64,000 nucleotides of DNA from Hyphomicrobiales bacterium (GCA_900473915.1 UCNG01000008.1:253660-317659), one strand, 5' to 3'; shown: positions 46,472 through 56,018, numbered from the stretch's first letter. The notes: a model not told the origin generated them from the letters alone. Made by a program: numbers and translations.

Positions 46472-47272
46472 ATGAACGATCCGGTTCTGGCTGCGCTCGA
46501 TCTGCCCGAGGCGCTGCGGCAGCAATTGCGGGAATATCGCAGTCGAAAGGATGAGCTTGGCCGCTCAACGGCCAATGTGCATCTGCTCGACCATCCCGAA
46601 CTTGAACCTCTGGTTCTGAAAGTGGAGCCGCAAAGCCCGGTCGGCGAACTTGCCGACGAAGCGGCGCGGCTTCGCTGGCTCAGGCAGCAAAATCTCGCCT
46701 GCCCGGAAGTTCTCGCTTTCGAAATCGCCCCGGCGCACAGTTTTCTGCTGATGACGCGCCTGCCGGGTCAGGATCTGGCTTCGGCAGTCGGCACGCTTAC
46801 GCCGGAGCGGATTGTCGATATTCTGGCGAGTGCCCTGAAATCGATGCATGCCATCGACCCGGCATCCTGTCCGTTCGATCATCGGCTGGAGTTTCGCATC
46901 GAAGATGCGCGCAAGCGCGTCGAAGCCGGTGCGGTGGACGAAGAGGATTTCGACGAGGAACGAGAAGGACGGACCGCTCAGGGAGTATTCGAAGAACTGC
47001 TTCGCCTCAAACCCGCAAGCGAAGACATTGTCGTCACCCATGGCGATGCCTGCCTGCCGAATTTCATGGCGGACAAGGACGCTTTTTCCGGTTTCATCGA
47101 TTGCGGCAGGCTCGGCCTCGCCGACCGTCATCAGGATCTGGCGCTTGCCTGCTGGAGCATCCGCTACAATCTGGGCGAGGAATGGGTACAGCCTTTCCTC
47201 GACATCTATGGCGGGCCCGCCATAGATGAAGCAAAGATCACCTATTATCGTCTGCTGGACGAGTTCTTTTAA
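46472..47272 (+). CDS. APH(3')-family aminoglycoside phosphotransferase-like kinase
   Basis: The 266-residue product has the APH kinase fold and length. It has the ATP-site Lys in EPLVLKVEP near residue 48, the catalytic loop [11 protein letters not shown] near residues 188-198 (Asp and Asn), and [18 protein letters not shown] near residue 210, which is the metal site. The latter two blocks are the classic APH(3') signatures, so resistance to kanamycin/neomycin is plausible, though housekeeping kinases share the fold. Its base composition is like its neighbours and no mobile element is near. It therefore looks like a native chromosomal gene co-transcribed with prfC. Confidence 0.88.
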   Translation: MNDPVLAALDLPEALRQQLREYRSRKDELGRSTANVHLLDHPELEPLVLKVEPQSPVGELADEAARLRWLRQQNLACPEVLAFEIAPAHSFLLMTRLPGQDLASAVGTLTPERIVDILASALKSMHAIDPASCPFDHRLEFRIEDARKRVEAGAVDEEDFDEEREGRTAQGVFEELLRLKPASEDIVVTHGDACLPNFMADKDAFSGFIDCGRLGLADRHQDLALACWSIRYNLGEEWVQPFLDIYGGPAIDEAKITYYRLLDEFF

Positions 47273-47308
47273 AAAACCAAGGAGATAGAGCGGCCCGATC
47301 TGATTGGA

Positions 47309-48202
47309 TCAGATCGGCGCCCCTTTACCGATCCACACACGGCGGAGTTTTTCGGGGTTGCGCACGAGATAAATCGCATGGACCTGTCCGTCGACGATCT
47401 CCAGTGCAGCGACCTGCGGCAGTCCGTCCGCTTCCATGCTGATATGGCCCGGCAGGCCGTCGAATACTGCAAACTGCCGGATTGCCGGAGGCACGCCATC
47501 CGCTTTGCGGGAAATGCCCTCGTAAAAGCGCATGATCTTCGCGCGCCCATAGATGGGGTTGAGCGCCGCATTGCGAACACCGCCGCCATCTGAATACATT
47601 ATGGCATCTTCCGCCAGAAGCGCCTGCAATGCGGCAATGTCGCCACTGCGCGAAGCTTGAAAGAAGGCTTCCGCGATGGTGCGTCCGCGATCTTCCGGCA
47701 AAATGAAGCGCGGCTTCTCCTGACGCACATGCACTCGCGCACGGCTTGCAAGCTGCCGGCAGGCCGCCGCATCGCGGTCGAGCACTTGCGCGACTTCCCC
47801 AAAGTCCATGCCGAAAACATCATGCAACAGAAAAGCCGCCCGTTCCAGCGGCGACAGCCGGTCAAGCGCCAGCATGAGCGTCAGCGTGATATCATCGCTC
47901 CGGTCTTCCTCTTCCTCGACCAGAGGTTCGGGAAGCCATAAACCGGGATAGGTCTCTCGGCGCATGCGCGCGGATTTCAGATGATCCAATGCAAGCCGAC
48001 TCACCACGCGCACCAGCCAGCCCTCCGGTTCGCGGACAGCGTCCCGCGCTGCCCTGTTCCAGCGCAACCAGGCTTCCTGCACAATATCCTCGGCCTCCGC
48101 ATGGGAGCCGATCATGCGATAAGCGATGCGAACGAGCCGAGGCCGCAGAGCCTCGAACACGTCCGCATCGAAAGTTTTGCCCGTTTCAGGCTGCTGCCGC
48201 AT
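47309..48202 (-). CDS. ECF41-type RNA polymerase sigma factor
   Basis: The 297-residue product has sigma-70 regions 2 (DAEDIVQEAWLRWNRA-like block near residues 36-52) and 4 (LSPLERAAFLLHDVFGMDFGEVAQVL split near residues 118-143), then an SnoaL-like C-terminal domain. The ECF41 hallmarks are all there: linker YPGLWLPEPLV near residue 85, the DGGG motif in YSDGGGV near residue 207, and NPEKL near residue 282. In ECF41 the C-terminal domain replaces a separate anti-sigma factor. The start overlaps the stop of the CMD gene by 17 bases. A matching promoter lies upstream of that gene. Confidence 0.95.
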   Translation of the reverse strand: MRQQPETGKTFDADVFEALRPRLVRIAYRMIGSHAEAEDIVQEAWLRWNRAARDAVREPEGWLVRVVSRLALDHLKSARMRRETYPGLWLPEPLVEEEEDRSDDITLTLMLALDRLSPLERAAFLLHDVFGMDFGEVAQVLDRDAAACRQLASRARVHVRQEKPRFILPEDRGRTIAEAFFQASRSGDIAALQALLAEDAIMYSDGGGVRNAALNPIYGRAKIMRFYEGISRKADGVPPAIRQFAVFDGLPGHISMEADGLPQVAALEIVDGQVHAIYLVRNPEKLRRVWIGKGAPI

Positions 48203-48647
48203 CGGCTGTCACCGGATGCACCGTGCGGAACCCGACTGCCACACGGTTCCACGTATTGATCACATTGATAGCCATGCTGAGCTTCACAATCTCCTCATCG
48301 GTGAAATGCTCTTTCAAGGCCTCGAAATCCTCGTCCGGAGCGCGGGTCTCGGCGACAAGCGTCAATGCCTCGGTCCAGGCGAGCGCCGCCCGTTCGCGCG
48401 GCGTGAACAACGGCGATTCCCGCCAGGCTGCCACGAGATAAAGGCGTTCCTCGGTCTCACCGGCCTTGCGGGCATCGCGCGTGTGCATGTGAATGCAATA
48501 AGCGCATCCGTTGATCTGCGAAGCGCGAATGCGAACGAGTTCATAAAGACTATATTCCAGTCCGCCCTCGGACACCGCCTTCTCCAGTTCGATCATGGCC
48601 TGCATGATCTTGGGCGCCAGCTTATACGGAACGAGTCGCGCTTCCAT
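48186..48647 (-). CDS. Carboxymuconolactone decarboxylase/AhpD-like protein (ECF41 partner)
   Basis: The 153-residue product is an AhpD-like all-helical CMD protein. Its redox motif CAYCIHMHTRDARKAG near residues 47-62 has CxxC followed by His, as in peroxidase partners. ECF41 sigma genes are usually encoded next to a CMD, oxidoreductase or epimerase, so it is very likely the main target of the sigma factor. The ATG at 48645-48647 has AAGGAG at a good distance; longer ORF extensions run into the promoter. It and the sigma gene form one operon. Confidence 0.92.
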   Translation of the reverse strand: MEARLVPYKLAPKIMQAMIELEKAVSEGGLEYSLYELVRIRASQINGCAYCIHMHTRDARKAGETEERLYLVAAWRESPLFTPRERAALAWTEALTLVAETRAPDEDFEALKEHFTDEEIVKLSMAINVINTWNRVAVGFRTVHPVTADAAAA

Positions 48648-48691
48648 TATACGTCTCCTTGGTTCTACGATTTGTTGTCGTTCACCATCAA

Positions 48692-48718
48692 GACGAAACA
48701 GGCCCGTGAAATGTGACA
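48692..48718 (-). promoter_or_regulatory. ECF41 promoter of the CMD-sigma operon
   Basis: On the minus strand, TGTCACA (48718-48712) is followed after exactly 16 bases by CGTC (48695-48692). The ECF41 consensus as I recall it is TGTCACA-N16-CGTC. The -10 element ends 45 bases before the CMD start codon. The coding sequence of coaBC ends 17 bases beyond, so the promoter fills nearly the whole gap. Confidence 0.85.
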
Positions 48719-48734
48719 TGCCTCGCGGAAAAAA

Positions 48735-49949
48735 TTAATTTTCCGCTTCCAGAAGCCGCTCCGCGATCTTCCCGGCCAGCCTTTCGGCCACCTCACCCTT
48801 GTCCATTTCAGGCCATTCCTCGATGCCGGAATGGCTTAGAATCCGCACGCGGTTGCGGTCGCCGCCCATCACATCGCCGGAAACATCGTTGGCGACGATC
48901 CAGTCCGCGCCCTTCTTTTCGAGCTTGGCTCTCGCATTTTCAGCCACGTCCTGCGTTTCGGCTGCGAAGCCGACGACAAGGCCCGGACGCTTGTCGCTAT
49001 GCCCGACGCCAGCCAGAATGTCGGGATTCTCGACCATGGCGAGTGTGGGCGCGCTTTCACCGGGCTTCTTCTTGATCTTCTGATCGGAAGCGTTCTCCGT
49101 GCGCCAGTCGGCAACCGCTGCAACCATCACCGCCGCATCAGCGGGCAGATACCGCTCCACAGCCGCCTGCATTTCGCGTGCCGTCTCGACATGGGTGACA
49201 TCGACGCCTTCCGGATCGGGAATGTTAACCGGCCCCGACACCAGATGCACCGTCGCGCCAAGCCGCGCGAGTGCTGCCGCAATGGCATGGCCCTGCTTGC
49301 CGGAAGAGCGGTTGGCGATATAGCGGACCGGATCGATCGGCTCATGCGTCGGCCCGGAAGTCATGACGATGGTTTTGCCCGCAAGCGGTCTTGCCTGCGG
49401 TGCAAGGAGGTTTTCAATGGCCGCGACAATTACCAGCGGTTCGCTCATGCGACCCGTTCCGGCCTCGCCACTTTCCGCCATCTCGCCCTTCTCGGGACCT
49501 ATGAAACGCACGCCGTCCTTTTCAAGCGTCACGCGATTGCGTTTCGTGGCGGGATTGTCCCACATGGCCGGGTTCATGGCGGGTGCGATCAGAACCGGCA
49601 CCTTGCGGGCCAGCAGCACGGCGCTCGCCAGATCGTCGGCAAGCCCATTGGCCATCTTGGCCATCAGATCGGCGGTCGCAGGCGCAACAACAATCAAATC
49701 CGCATCGCGGGCCAGCCGGATATGCCCTACATCCTGCTCATCCTCCCGGGAAAACAGATCGGTAAAGACATGATCGGCGGAAACCGCGCCAATGGTCAGC
49801 GGCGTCACGAATTGCTGCGCTGCCTCCGTCATCAACGGACGCACATGCGCGCCGCGCTCACGCAGACGGCGGATCAGATCCGGCGTCTTGTAGGCGGCGA
49901 TGCCGCCGCCGATGATGAGAAGAATGCGCTTACCGCCCAGCAATGCCAT
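48735..49949 (-). CDS. coaBC: Bifunctional phosphopantothenoylcysteine decarboxylase/phosphopantothenate-cysteine ligase
   Basis: CoaBC (Dfp) joins cysteine to phosphopantothenate and decarboxylates the product on the route to coenzyme A. The 404-residue product has the flavodoxin-like CoaC domain: GGGIAAYKTPDLIRRL near residue 14, and PAMNPAMWDNPA near residue 122, containing the catalytic Asn. It also has the CoaB domain with TSGPTHEPIDPVRYIANRSS near residue 200 and IVANDVS near residue 362. In place of the catalytic Cys of E. coli CoaC (ACGD segment) this protein reads AESGEAGTGRM, with Ser at the aligned position. It is the third gene after ubiE and ubiB. Confidence 0.95.
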   Translation of the reverse strand: MALLGGKRILLIIGGGIAAYKTPDLIRRLRERGAHVRPLMTEAAQQFVTPLTIGAVSADHVFTDLFSREDEQDVGHIRLARDADLIVVAPATADLMAKMANGLADDLASAVLLARKVPVLIAPAMNPAMWDNPATKRNRVTLEKDGVRFIGPEKGEMAESGEAGTGRMSEPLVIVAAIENLLAPQARPLAGKTIVMTSGPTHEPIDPVRYIANRSSGKQGHAIAAALARLGATVHLVSGPVNIPDPEGVDVTHVETAREMQAAVERYLPADAAVMVAAVADWRTENASDQKIKKKPGESAPTLAMVENPDILAGVGHSDKRPGLVVGFAAETQDVAENARAKLEKKGADWIVANDVSGDVMGGDRNRVRILSHSGIEEWPEMDKGEVAERLAGKIAERLLEAEN

Positions 49950-49979
49950 GTGTCGCCGACCTCTCAAAAGAGAATAGTT

Positions 49980-51563
49980 TCACAGCCAGATATAGAGCTT
50001 GATCGCAATCGCTGCGAGTGCAATCGCAATCACGCCCTGCGCGATGCGGCCCCAGCGCGAATGGCGCGCTTCGGCCCGGCCAATGGCTTCCGCCGTCGCC
50101 TCGTCAAAGCGCAATCCATTTGCGGCCATATCGTCCAGCGCCACGGAAACACGCTCCACGCGCGCGACCAGTTCCGGCGTCTTGCGCGTGAAATGCAGCA
50201 GCGAATAAGCGCTGTCCTTGGCGTCGAGAAGCATGCCCTGCGGCCCGAGATTTTTGCGTATCCAGTCGCCAACCACCGGTTCCGCCGCCTTCCACATATT
50301 GAAATGCGGATCGAGCGTGCGCGACACGCCTTCCACAACCACCATGGTTTTCTGAAGCATCAGCAATTCTGGCCGGGTTTCCATATCGAAAAGCTCGGTC
50401 ACTTCGAAGAGAAGCGTCAGAAGCTTGGCCATGGAAATGGTTTCGGCGGGCTGGCCGTGGATCGGCTCGCCAATGGCGCGGATGGCCTGTGCGAAGCTTG
50501 CCACGTCATGCGTATGCGGCACGTAGCCGGCTTCGAAATGCACTTCCGCCACGCGCATATAGTCACGCGTGATGAAACCATAGAGGATTTCGGCAAGAAA
50601 ACGCCGCTGCTGCTTGTTGAGCCGCCCCGTAATGCCGAAATCGACCGCAACGATCAGCCCCTGATGGTCCACAAACAGATTGCCCGGATGCATGTCGGCA
50701 TGGAAAAAGCCGTCGCGCAGCGTATGGCGCAGGAAGGACTGGATCAGCGTTTCGGCCAGTTTCTTAAGATCGAAACCCGCCGCCTCAAGCGCGGAAATAT
50801 CCGACATCTTGATGCCGTCGATCCATTCCAGCGTCAGCACATCGCGGCCCGTGCGCTCCCAATCCACCTTGGGAACACGGAAACCCGCATCGTCCTTGAT
50901 GTTCTCGGCAATCTCGGAAAGCGCTGCCGCCTCAAGCCGCAGGTCCATCTCGATGCGCGTCGTCTGCTGCAACGTCTCGACCACCTGAACCGGTCGCAGG
51001 CGGCGCGTGAAGGGCACATGGCGTTCCTGCATGCGCGCAACCATGTAGAAACCTTCAAGGTCGCGGGCAAAACGCTGGCGAACGCCGGGACGGATGACCT
51101 TGACGGCAACCTTCTGGCGCACGCCGTCCTTCATGACTTCCGCCGGATGCACCTGTGCCATTGACGCCGCCGCTATCGGCGCATCGAATTGCAGGTAAAG
51201 ATCATCGATCTTGCGGCCAAGCGAACCTTCAATACCCGCCACCGCGTCTGCCTGCGGGAAGAAATCGAGACGATCCTGCAAAAGCTCGAGGTCGGCGGCG
51301 ACATCGCGCCCGACAATATCAGGCCGCGTTGCCAGAAACTGGCCCAGCTTCACGTAGGATGGCCCGAGCTTGTTCATGGCTCGCGACATGCGCTCGGAAC
51401 GCTGCATGTGGCGTGCGCGCGGACGCGCCAGCATGCCCGCAATCTTGTGCCCGAACGCCGGAAGACCGGAAAGTCCCTCAACAGGCAAGGCACTGATGAC
51501 GCCTTCACGCGTCAATATCCAGCCGGCCCGCATCAGCCGGAAAGCAGCGGAAACATTACCCAT
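49980..51563 (-). CDS. ubiB: Ubiquinone biosynthesis protein UbiB (atypical kinase family)
   Basis: UbiB is a protein-kinase-like ATPase (ADCK/Coq8 family) required for ubiquinone synthesis, probably by helping deliver lipid intermediates. The 527-residue product has the N-terminal KxGQ motif in YVKLGQFLATRPD near residue 72, the Ala-rich AAASMAQVH loop near residue 132, and the catalytic HADMHPGNLFVD near residue 296 and VDFGITG. Two hydrophobic C-terminal helices anchor it in the membrane. It starts 3 bases after the ubiE stop, so the two are one operon. Confidence 0.95.
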   Translation of the reverse strand: MGNVSAAFRLMRAGWILTREGVISALPVEGLSGLPAFGHKIAGMLARPRARHMQRSERMSRAMNKLGPSYVKLGQFLATRPDIVGRDVAADLELLQDRLDFFPQADAVAGIEGSLGRKIDDLYLQFDAPIAAASMAQVHPAEVMKDGVRQKVAVKVIRPGVRQRFARDLEGFYMVARMQERHVPFTRRLRPVQVVETLQQTTRIEMDLRLEAAALSEIAENIKDDAGFRVPKVDWERTGRDVLTLEWIDGIKMSDISALEAAGFDLKKLAETLIQSFLRHTLRDGFFHADMHPGNLFVDHQGLIVAVDFGITGRLNKQQRRFLAEILYGFITRDYMRVAEVHFEAGYVPHTHDVASFAQAIRAIGEPIHGQPAETISMAKLLTLLFEVTELFDMETRPELLMLQKTMVVVEGVSRTLDPHFNMWKAAEPVVGDWIRKNLGPQGMLLDAKDSAYSLLHFTRKTPELVARVERVSVALDDMAANGLRFDEATAEAIGRAEARHSRWGRIAQGVIAIALAAIAIKLYIWL

Positions 51564-51566
51564 ATG

Positions 51567-52358
51567 CTAGAGCTTCCAGCCGGAATGAAGCGCGGCAATA
51601 CCGCCGGTGAAATTGCGATAGCTGACGCGCTCGAAACCGGCCTTCTCGATCATCGTGGCAAAATCCTGTTGCTTCGGGAATTTGCGGATCGATTCGACCA
51701 GATAGCTGTAGGAATCCGCGTCGCCGGTAATCATCTTGCCGATGCGCGGGATGGCGTGGAACGACCACTGGTCATAAACCGTGTCGAGGATCGGCAATTC
51801 GACCTCGGAAAATTCAAGGCAGAGGAAACGTCCGCCCGGCTTCAGGACGCGGTAAGCCTCCGACAGCGCCTTGTCGATGTGGGGCACATTGCGAATGCCG
51901 AATGCAATCGTATAGGCATCGAAACGGTTGCTCTCAAAAGGCAGTTCTTCGGCATTGGCCTCCACGAATTCGAGATTGTCGATAAGGCCCTTCTTGATCG
52001 CCCGTTCACGACCGACGCCCAGCATTGAGCCGTTGATATCCAGAATGGTGACATGGGCCTGACGGCCCGAAGCCTCGACAATGCGAAACGCAATATCGCC
52101 GGTGCCGCCCGCAACATCGAGCGAGGTCCAGCCGGGGCGCTTCGACGGCGCCAGCCATGCGATCATCGCATCTTTCCAGACACGGTGCATGCCCGCCGAC
52201 ATGAGATCGTTCATCACGTCGTATTTGCTGGCGACCTTATGGAAAACGTCGTTGACGAGGTCCTGCTTTTCGTTTTCGTCCACCGCCTTGAAGCCGAATG
52301 AATGCTCCATGCCACCTTGTGCGCCCACGCGGTCCGCATTGCCGTTCTGCTGGCTCAT
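51567..52358 (-). CDS. ubiE: Ubiquinone/menaquinone biosynthesis C-methyltransferase
   Basis: UbiE adds a methyl group to the benzoquinol (or naphthoquinol) ring using SAM. The 263-residue product has the SAM motif [13 protein letters not shown] near residue 78, the [14 protein letters not shown] family block, and the motif [22 protein letters not shown] near residue 150. The start [11 protein letters not shown] has GGATGAG upstream. It leads the ubiE-ubiB-coaBC run, divergent from upp by about 250 bases. Confidence 0.96.
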   Translation of the reverse strand: MSQQNGNADRVGAQGGMEHSFGFKAVDENEKQDLVNDVFHKVASKYDVMNDLMSAGMHRVWKDAMIAWLAPSKRPGWTSLDVAGGTGDIAFRIVEASGRQAHVTILDINGSMLGVGRERAIKKGLIDNLEFVEANAEELPFESNRFDAYTIAFGIRNVPHIDKALSEAYRVLKPGGRFLCLEFSEVELPILDTVYDQWSFHAIPRIGKMITGDADSYSYLVESIRKFPKQQDFATMIEKAGFERVSYRNFTGGIAALHSGWKL

Positions 52359-52606
52359 AGCTCATCCTGCTTCTGATTATTAAGACGAAAACGATTTCCG
52401 TAATGCATATAAAGCTTGTGCTGGACGATACAAGCAGAGACCGCCCTCCACTACCCCTTTTGTGAAGGGACCTTGCGAACCGTCTTGCGTTAGCGTTTAA
52501 AAATGGCCAAAGAGACATAAAACTGTGCGTGAGCGCTTGGCCCGGCGTTTTCTCCGGCGCGAACTGCCGCTAAAGTTAAAAATATAACGAGAAAAGTGGA
52601 AAGATC

Positions 52607-53233
52607 ATGGGCGTTACAGTCGTCAGCCATCCGCTTGTCCAGCACAAGCTCACCATCATGCGCAAGAAGGAAACGTCCACAGCCAGCTTCCGGCGGCTGC
52701 TGAAGGAAATATCGCTGTTGCTCTGCTATGAAGTGACGCGCGAACTCGAATTGACCACCATGCCGATCGAAACGCCGCTGATGCCGATGGACGCCCCGAT
52801 CCTTGAAGGCAAGAAGCTGGTCTTCGCCTCGATCCTGCGCGCCGGCAACGGCCTTCTGGAAGGCATGCTCGATCTGGTGCCCGCCGCACGCGTTGCCCAT
52901 ATCGGCCTTTATCGCGATCATGACACGTTGCAGCCCGTCGAATACTATTTCAAGGCGCCGGAAGATATCGTCAATCGCCTCATCATCGTGGTGGACCCGA
53001 TGCTGGCCACGGGACATTCGGCAATCGCGGCCATCGACAAGCTGAAGGAACGCGGCGCGACCAATATCCGCTTCCTCTGCCTGCTGGCGGCACCGGAAGG
53101 CATCAAGCGCTTTACCGAAGCTCATCCCGATGTCGACGTGTTCACGGCTTCCATCGATGAACGCCTCGATGAAAAGGGCTATATCGTTCCCGGCCTCGGC
53201 GATGCCGGCGACCGCATGTACGGCACGAAGTAA
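52607..53233 (+). CDS. upp: Uracil phosphoribosyltransferase
   Basis: Upp salvages uracil to UMP with PRPP. The 208-residue product begins [19 protein letters not shown]. It has the PRPP-binding motif [16 protein letters not shown] near residues 126-141 and the uracil-binding region [16 protein letters not shown] at the C terminus. Length is standard. A family A repeat follows 6 bases after the stop. Confidence 0.97.
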   Translation: MGVTVVSHPLVQHKLTIMRKKETSTASFRRLLKEISLLLCYEVTRELELTTMPIETPLMPMDAPILEGKKLVFASILRAGNGLLEGMLDLVPAARVAHIGLYRDHDTLQPVEYYFKAPEDIVNRLIIVVDPMLATGHSAIAAIDKLKERGATNIRFLCLLAAPEGIKRFTEAHPDVDVFTASIDERLDEKGYIVPGLGDAGDRMYGTK

Positions 53234-53238
53234 GCACC

Positions 53239-53290
53239 AGCGCGGATCCCGAAAAGTGTGAAGCGGTTTTCGGGACAGATGCGCGCTAAA
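53239..53290. repeat. Interspersed repeat family A, short copy with hairpin
   Basis: TCCCGAAAA (53247-53255) and TTTTCGGGA (53267-53275) form a perfect 9-bp stem with GTGTGAAGCGG in the loop, flanked by AGCGC and GCGCGCT. The AAAAGTGTGAAGCGG core marks it as family A. It may also act as the upp terminator. Confidence 0.65.
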
Positions 53291-53344
53291 ATAAACAATG
53301 CAGCGCGGCCCGCGCCTGCTATCATGCCTGGAAACGGGGGCAGC

Positions 53345-53863
53345 ATGGCGCGGGTTTTTACGATCCTTCTGGTATTCGCGGGATTGGCGATCGCCTTCCC
53401 GCTTCTGTTTGAGAAATTCAGTCCACGGCCGAACGCCGGAGCATCCGCGACAGCTTCAACCGCTCCTTCGCAAAACCCTGCCGCCTATAGCGGGCGCCGC
53501 ACGCAGATTGCGCCTGACGGGCGCGGCCATTTCATCACGGATGTAAAAATCGCCGGCCAGTCCCTTCGCGCCATGGTCGATACAGGAGCGAGTGTCGTTG
53601 CGATCAACGCCAGCGCGGCAAGGCGCATCGGCCTGTCGCTCAAACCCGATGACTTCAGATATCGCGTCTCGACTGCAAATGGCGAAACCCTTGCGGCACA
53701 TGCCATCCTGCCGGGTATCGAAATCGGACGGATAAGGGTGGAGGACGTGGAAGCCATGATCCTGCGGGACGATGCGCTCTCCGATACGCTGCTCGGCATG
53801 AGCTTTCTGAAGCGTCTGCGTCACTATGAAGTATCGAATGGCACGCTTATGTTGACGCAATGA
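53345..53863 (+). CDS. Clan AA retropepsin-like aspartic protease (TIGR02281 type)
   Basis: The 172-residue product has an N-terminal membrane segment (residues 1-22), a Pro/Ser/Ala-rich linker, then a single retropepsin-like domain. The catalytic motif MVDTGASVVAIN lies near residues 78-89, and the C-terminal DTLLGMSFLKRL is the partner flap/ILG-type region. Such proteins act as homodimers, periplasmic or membrane-tethered; the substrate is unknown. ATG 53345 follows a GGGGGCAG stretch. Confidence 0.85.
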   Translation: MARVFTILLVFAGLAIAFPLLFEKFSPRPNAGASATASTAPSQNPAAYSGRRTQIAPDGRGHFITDVKIAGQSLRAMVDTGASVVAINASAARRIGLSLKPDDFRYRVSTANGETLAAHAILPGIEIGRIRVEDVEAMILRDDALSDTLLGMSFLKRLRHYEVSNGTLMLTQ

Positions 53864-53943
53864 TGTGATAGCGTACTTCCGATGCAGGGCAAAAGGGGTT
53901 ACATCCACTGACCATAAAGCCCCAATACCGATGGAAGCCAGCC

Positions 53944-54150
53944 ATGACACCGGACCAACGCCTGACCGAGCTCGAAATTCGCGTAGCCGAACAGGAAAAG
54001 ACCATCGATGAATTGTCATCCGTTCTGGCCGAACAATGGAAAACCATCGACCAGCTTTCCAAGAAGCTCGGCGCATTGACCGACCGCTTTCAGGAACTGG
54101 AAGAGCAGACCGCGCCGGACGTGCCGGTCACCAAACCTCCACACTGGTAA
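53944..54150 (+). CDS. slyX: SlyX family protein
   Basis: The 68-residue product is a short coiled-coil protein (MTPDQRLTELEIRVAEQEKT onward, heptads to about residue 55) ending in the conserved PPHW. SlyX is widespread but its function is unknown. It is followed 6 bases later by a GNAT gene, and both may be one operon. Confidence 0.9.
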   Translation: MTPDQRLTELEIRVAEQEKTIDELSSVLAEQWKTIDQLSKKLGALTDRFQELEEQTAPDVPVTKPPHW

Positions 54151-54156
54151 AACAAT

Positions 54157-54618
54157 ATGCTCCAGATCATCCCTCTTGCCGACCGTCCCGATCTCGTACC
54201 CGTCTGTGCCGCATGGAACCATGGGGAATGGGGTGAATTTACCGGCTTCACCCTGGAACAGACCGCCACGGCTTTTAGCGACCTCTCTCGCGAGGACGAT
54301 GGACAGGCGGCGCGTGTTGCGCTCTGGAACGGGGAGCCAGCCGGGCTTGTGCTCCTGATCCACAGCGACCTGGAAACGCATCCTCATCTGAAGCCTTGGG
54401 TGGCGAGCGTGTTCGTCGCGCCCGACCATCGCGGCAAAGGCGTTGCCAAGGGCCTTGTCGGCGCCATCGAGGATGCTGCCCGGCAACAGGGCTATGGAGA
54501 AGCCTATCTTTATACCAACAAGCCCGACCTGTACCGCCAGATCGGCTGGAGCGATTTCGAGACGCTGGAAGGCGACTATGCCGGAATGCTGATCATGCAA
54601 AAGAAAATCGCGCGGTAA
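54157..54618 (+). CDS. GNAT family N-acetyltransferase
   Basis: The 153-residue product has the GNAT fold. Its acetyl-CoA motif A is VFVAPDHRGKGVAKGLVGA near residues 88-106 (Q/RxxGxG/A), and motif B surrounds AYLYTNKPDLYRQIGW near residue 118. The substrate cannot be assigned. It starts 6 bases after slyX. Confidence 0.85.
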   Translation: MLQIIPLADRPDLVPVCAAWNHGEWGEFTGFTLEQTATAFSDLSREDDGQAARVALWNGEPAGLVLLIHSDLETHPHLKPWVASVFVAPDHRGKGVAKGLVGAIEDAARQQGYGEAYLYTNKPDLYRQIGWSDFETLEGDYAGMLIMQKKIAR

Positions 54619-54648
54619 AACCGCGGGATTTTCTGGCAATGACGGCTC

Positions 54649-55305
54649 TTATCGCGCAAGCGGAATCGGGCAGCTCACGCCGGTACCGCGCAAGCCGCAA
54701 TAACCGTTGGGATTCTTCGCCAGATATTGCTGGTGATAGTCCTCGGCATAATAGAAATCCGGCGCATCCCCGATTTCGGTCGTGATCGGTCCGATACCGC
54801 GAGCGGCCAGCGCCTGCGCATAGGCTTCGCGGCTCTTTTCCGCCACGTCACGATCAGCCTTGTCGAAAGTATAAATGACCGAACGATAGGTCGTGCCTAT
54901 ATCGTTGCCCTGCCGCATGCCCTGGGTCGGATCATGCTCCTCCCAGAAAAGGGTCAGCAGCTCGTCAAGGCTCACGACCTTCGGATCATAGGCCACAAGC
55001 ACGACTTCCGCATGGCCCGTAAGACCTGTGCAGGTTTCCTCATAGGTCGGGTTGGGCGTAACGCCGCCCGCATAACCGACGGCCGTCACATATACGCCCG
55101 GCACTTGCCAGAACAGGCGTTCGGCACCCCAGAAGCAGCCCATCCCGAACAGAACCTGCTTATAGCCATCAGGCCACGGTCCTTTAAGCGGGCGACCGTT
55201 CACGAAATGGGTGGCGGAGGTCGGGATCGGCGCAGCACGTCCCGGCAATGCCTCATCCGCCGAGGGCATCTGGATTTTCTTGCGATAGCTGTCGAAGAAA
55301 CTCAT
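54649..55305 (-). CDS. msrA: Peptide methionine (S)-S-oxide reductase MsrA
   Basis: MsrA repairs the S-epimer of methionine sulfoxide in proteins, complementing the periplasmic MsrPQ at the window start. The 218-residue product has the catalytic Cys in [14 protein letters not shown] near residues 50-63, the conserved [16 protein letters not shown], and resolving cysteines in [13 protein letters not shown] at the C terminus. This is the long form with an N-terminal extension. The ATG has AGGAGGTGG ahead. A signal peptide is absent, so it is cytosolic. Confidence 0.96.
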   Translation of the reverse strand: MSFFDSYRKKIQMPSADEALPGRAAPIPTSATHFVNGRPLKGPWPDGYKQVLFGMGCFWGAERLFWQVPGVYVTAVGYAGGVTPNPTYEETCTGLTGHAEVVLVAYDPKVVSLDELLTLFWEEHDPTQGMRQGNDIGTTYRSVIYTFDKADRDVAEKSREAYAQALAARGIGPITTEIGDAPDFYYAEDYHQQYLAKNPNGYCGLRGTGVSCPIPLAR

Positions 55306-55321
55306 GGTTTCCACCTCCTGA

Positions 55322-55645
55322 TTATCGGGCGGTAAAACGGCCCAGCGGACGCTTCCGGCGATGACCGATTGCATAGAATAAAAAGGCGAGTACGCCGAAA
55401 AGCAGCCAGCCGGGCTGCTCTAGCAGCGGAATGCAGACCGCATCCCAGGCTCCTGCCCCTATATAGTGCGCCACGAAGCTTTCTGCATCGGCCAATGTTT
55501 CGGGCGCGTTGCGCGACCACATGGACAAAAGCGGCTTGGCGATAAACTGCGACGCGCCGACGGACCGCGCTCCGTCAAGGATGGCGAAAATCACGGCGAA
55601 AGCCAGAAAAACAACCGCAAAACTACGCAATACAAATCGGATCAC
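55322..55645 (-). CDS. Small two-helix membrane protein, unknown function
   Basis: The 107-residue product has one N-terminal membrane segment ([21 protein letters not shown]) and another near residues 75-95 ([15 protein letters not shown]), ending in a basic tail. A periplasmic loop of about 45 residues contains [19 protein letters not shown] do not recognise a named domain; similar proteins occur beside msrA in related genomes as far as I recall. GTG 55645 with a GGAG site is preferred to a longer ORF. It ends 16 bases before msrA starts, so the two form one transcript. Confidence 0.7.
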   Translation of the reverse strand: MIRFVLRSFAVVFLAFAVIFAILDGARSVGASQFIAKPLLSMWSRNAPETLADAESFVAHYIGAGAWDAVCIPLLEQPGWLLFGVLAFLFYAIGHRRKRPLGRFTAR

Positions 55646-56018
55646 GATTCTCCGCCTTGGATTTCCTGCCCTGTTCCCGGCACCGGTTTTGAGCCCGATC
55701 TGCCGAAGATTTGTCTTTTTGATGTTGCTAAAGCATAGCACACAGAACCCATCAGGCTCAAAGGCAAGCTGGATGACAATTATATGATCAAAATAAACCG
55801 CTAAATTTCATGGGGTTAGATCATGGAAGACGTTCTTTGCACAGGCTCGGTGATTTAGACGCAAAAACTTGCAAATAGCTGTTGAACATATGCATTTTCT
55901 GGCTATATTCGCGCCGCACCCGCTAGTTGGCGATTAACCAGCGCCTGTTTCGAAAAGCGGTGTCACGTTTGCAGTCAGTTTTCACCGTGAGACACGGTTT
56001 CCCGACAGCAAGGCAGAC

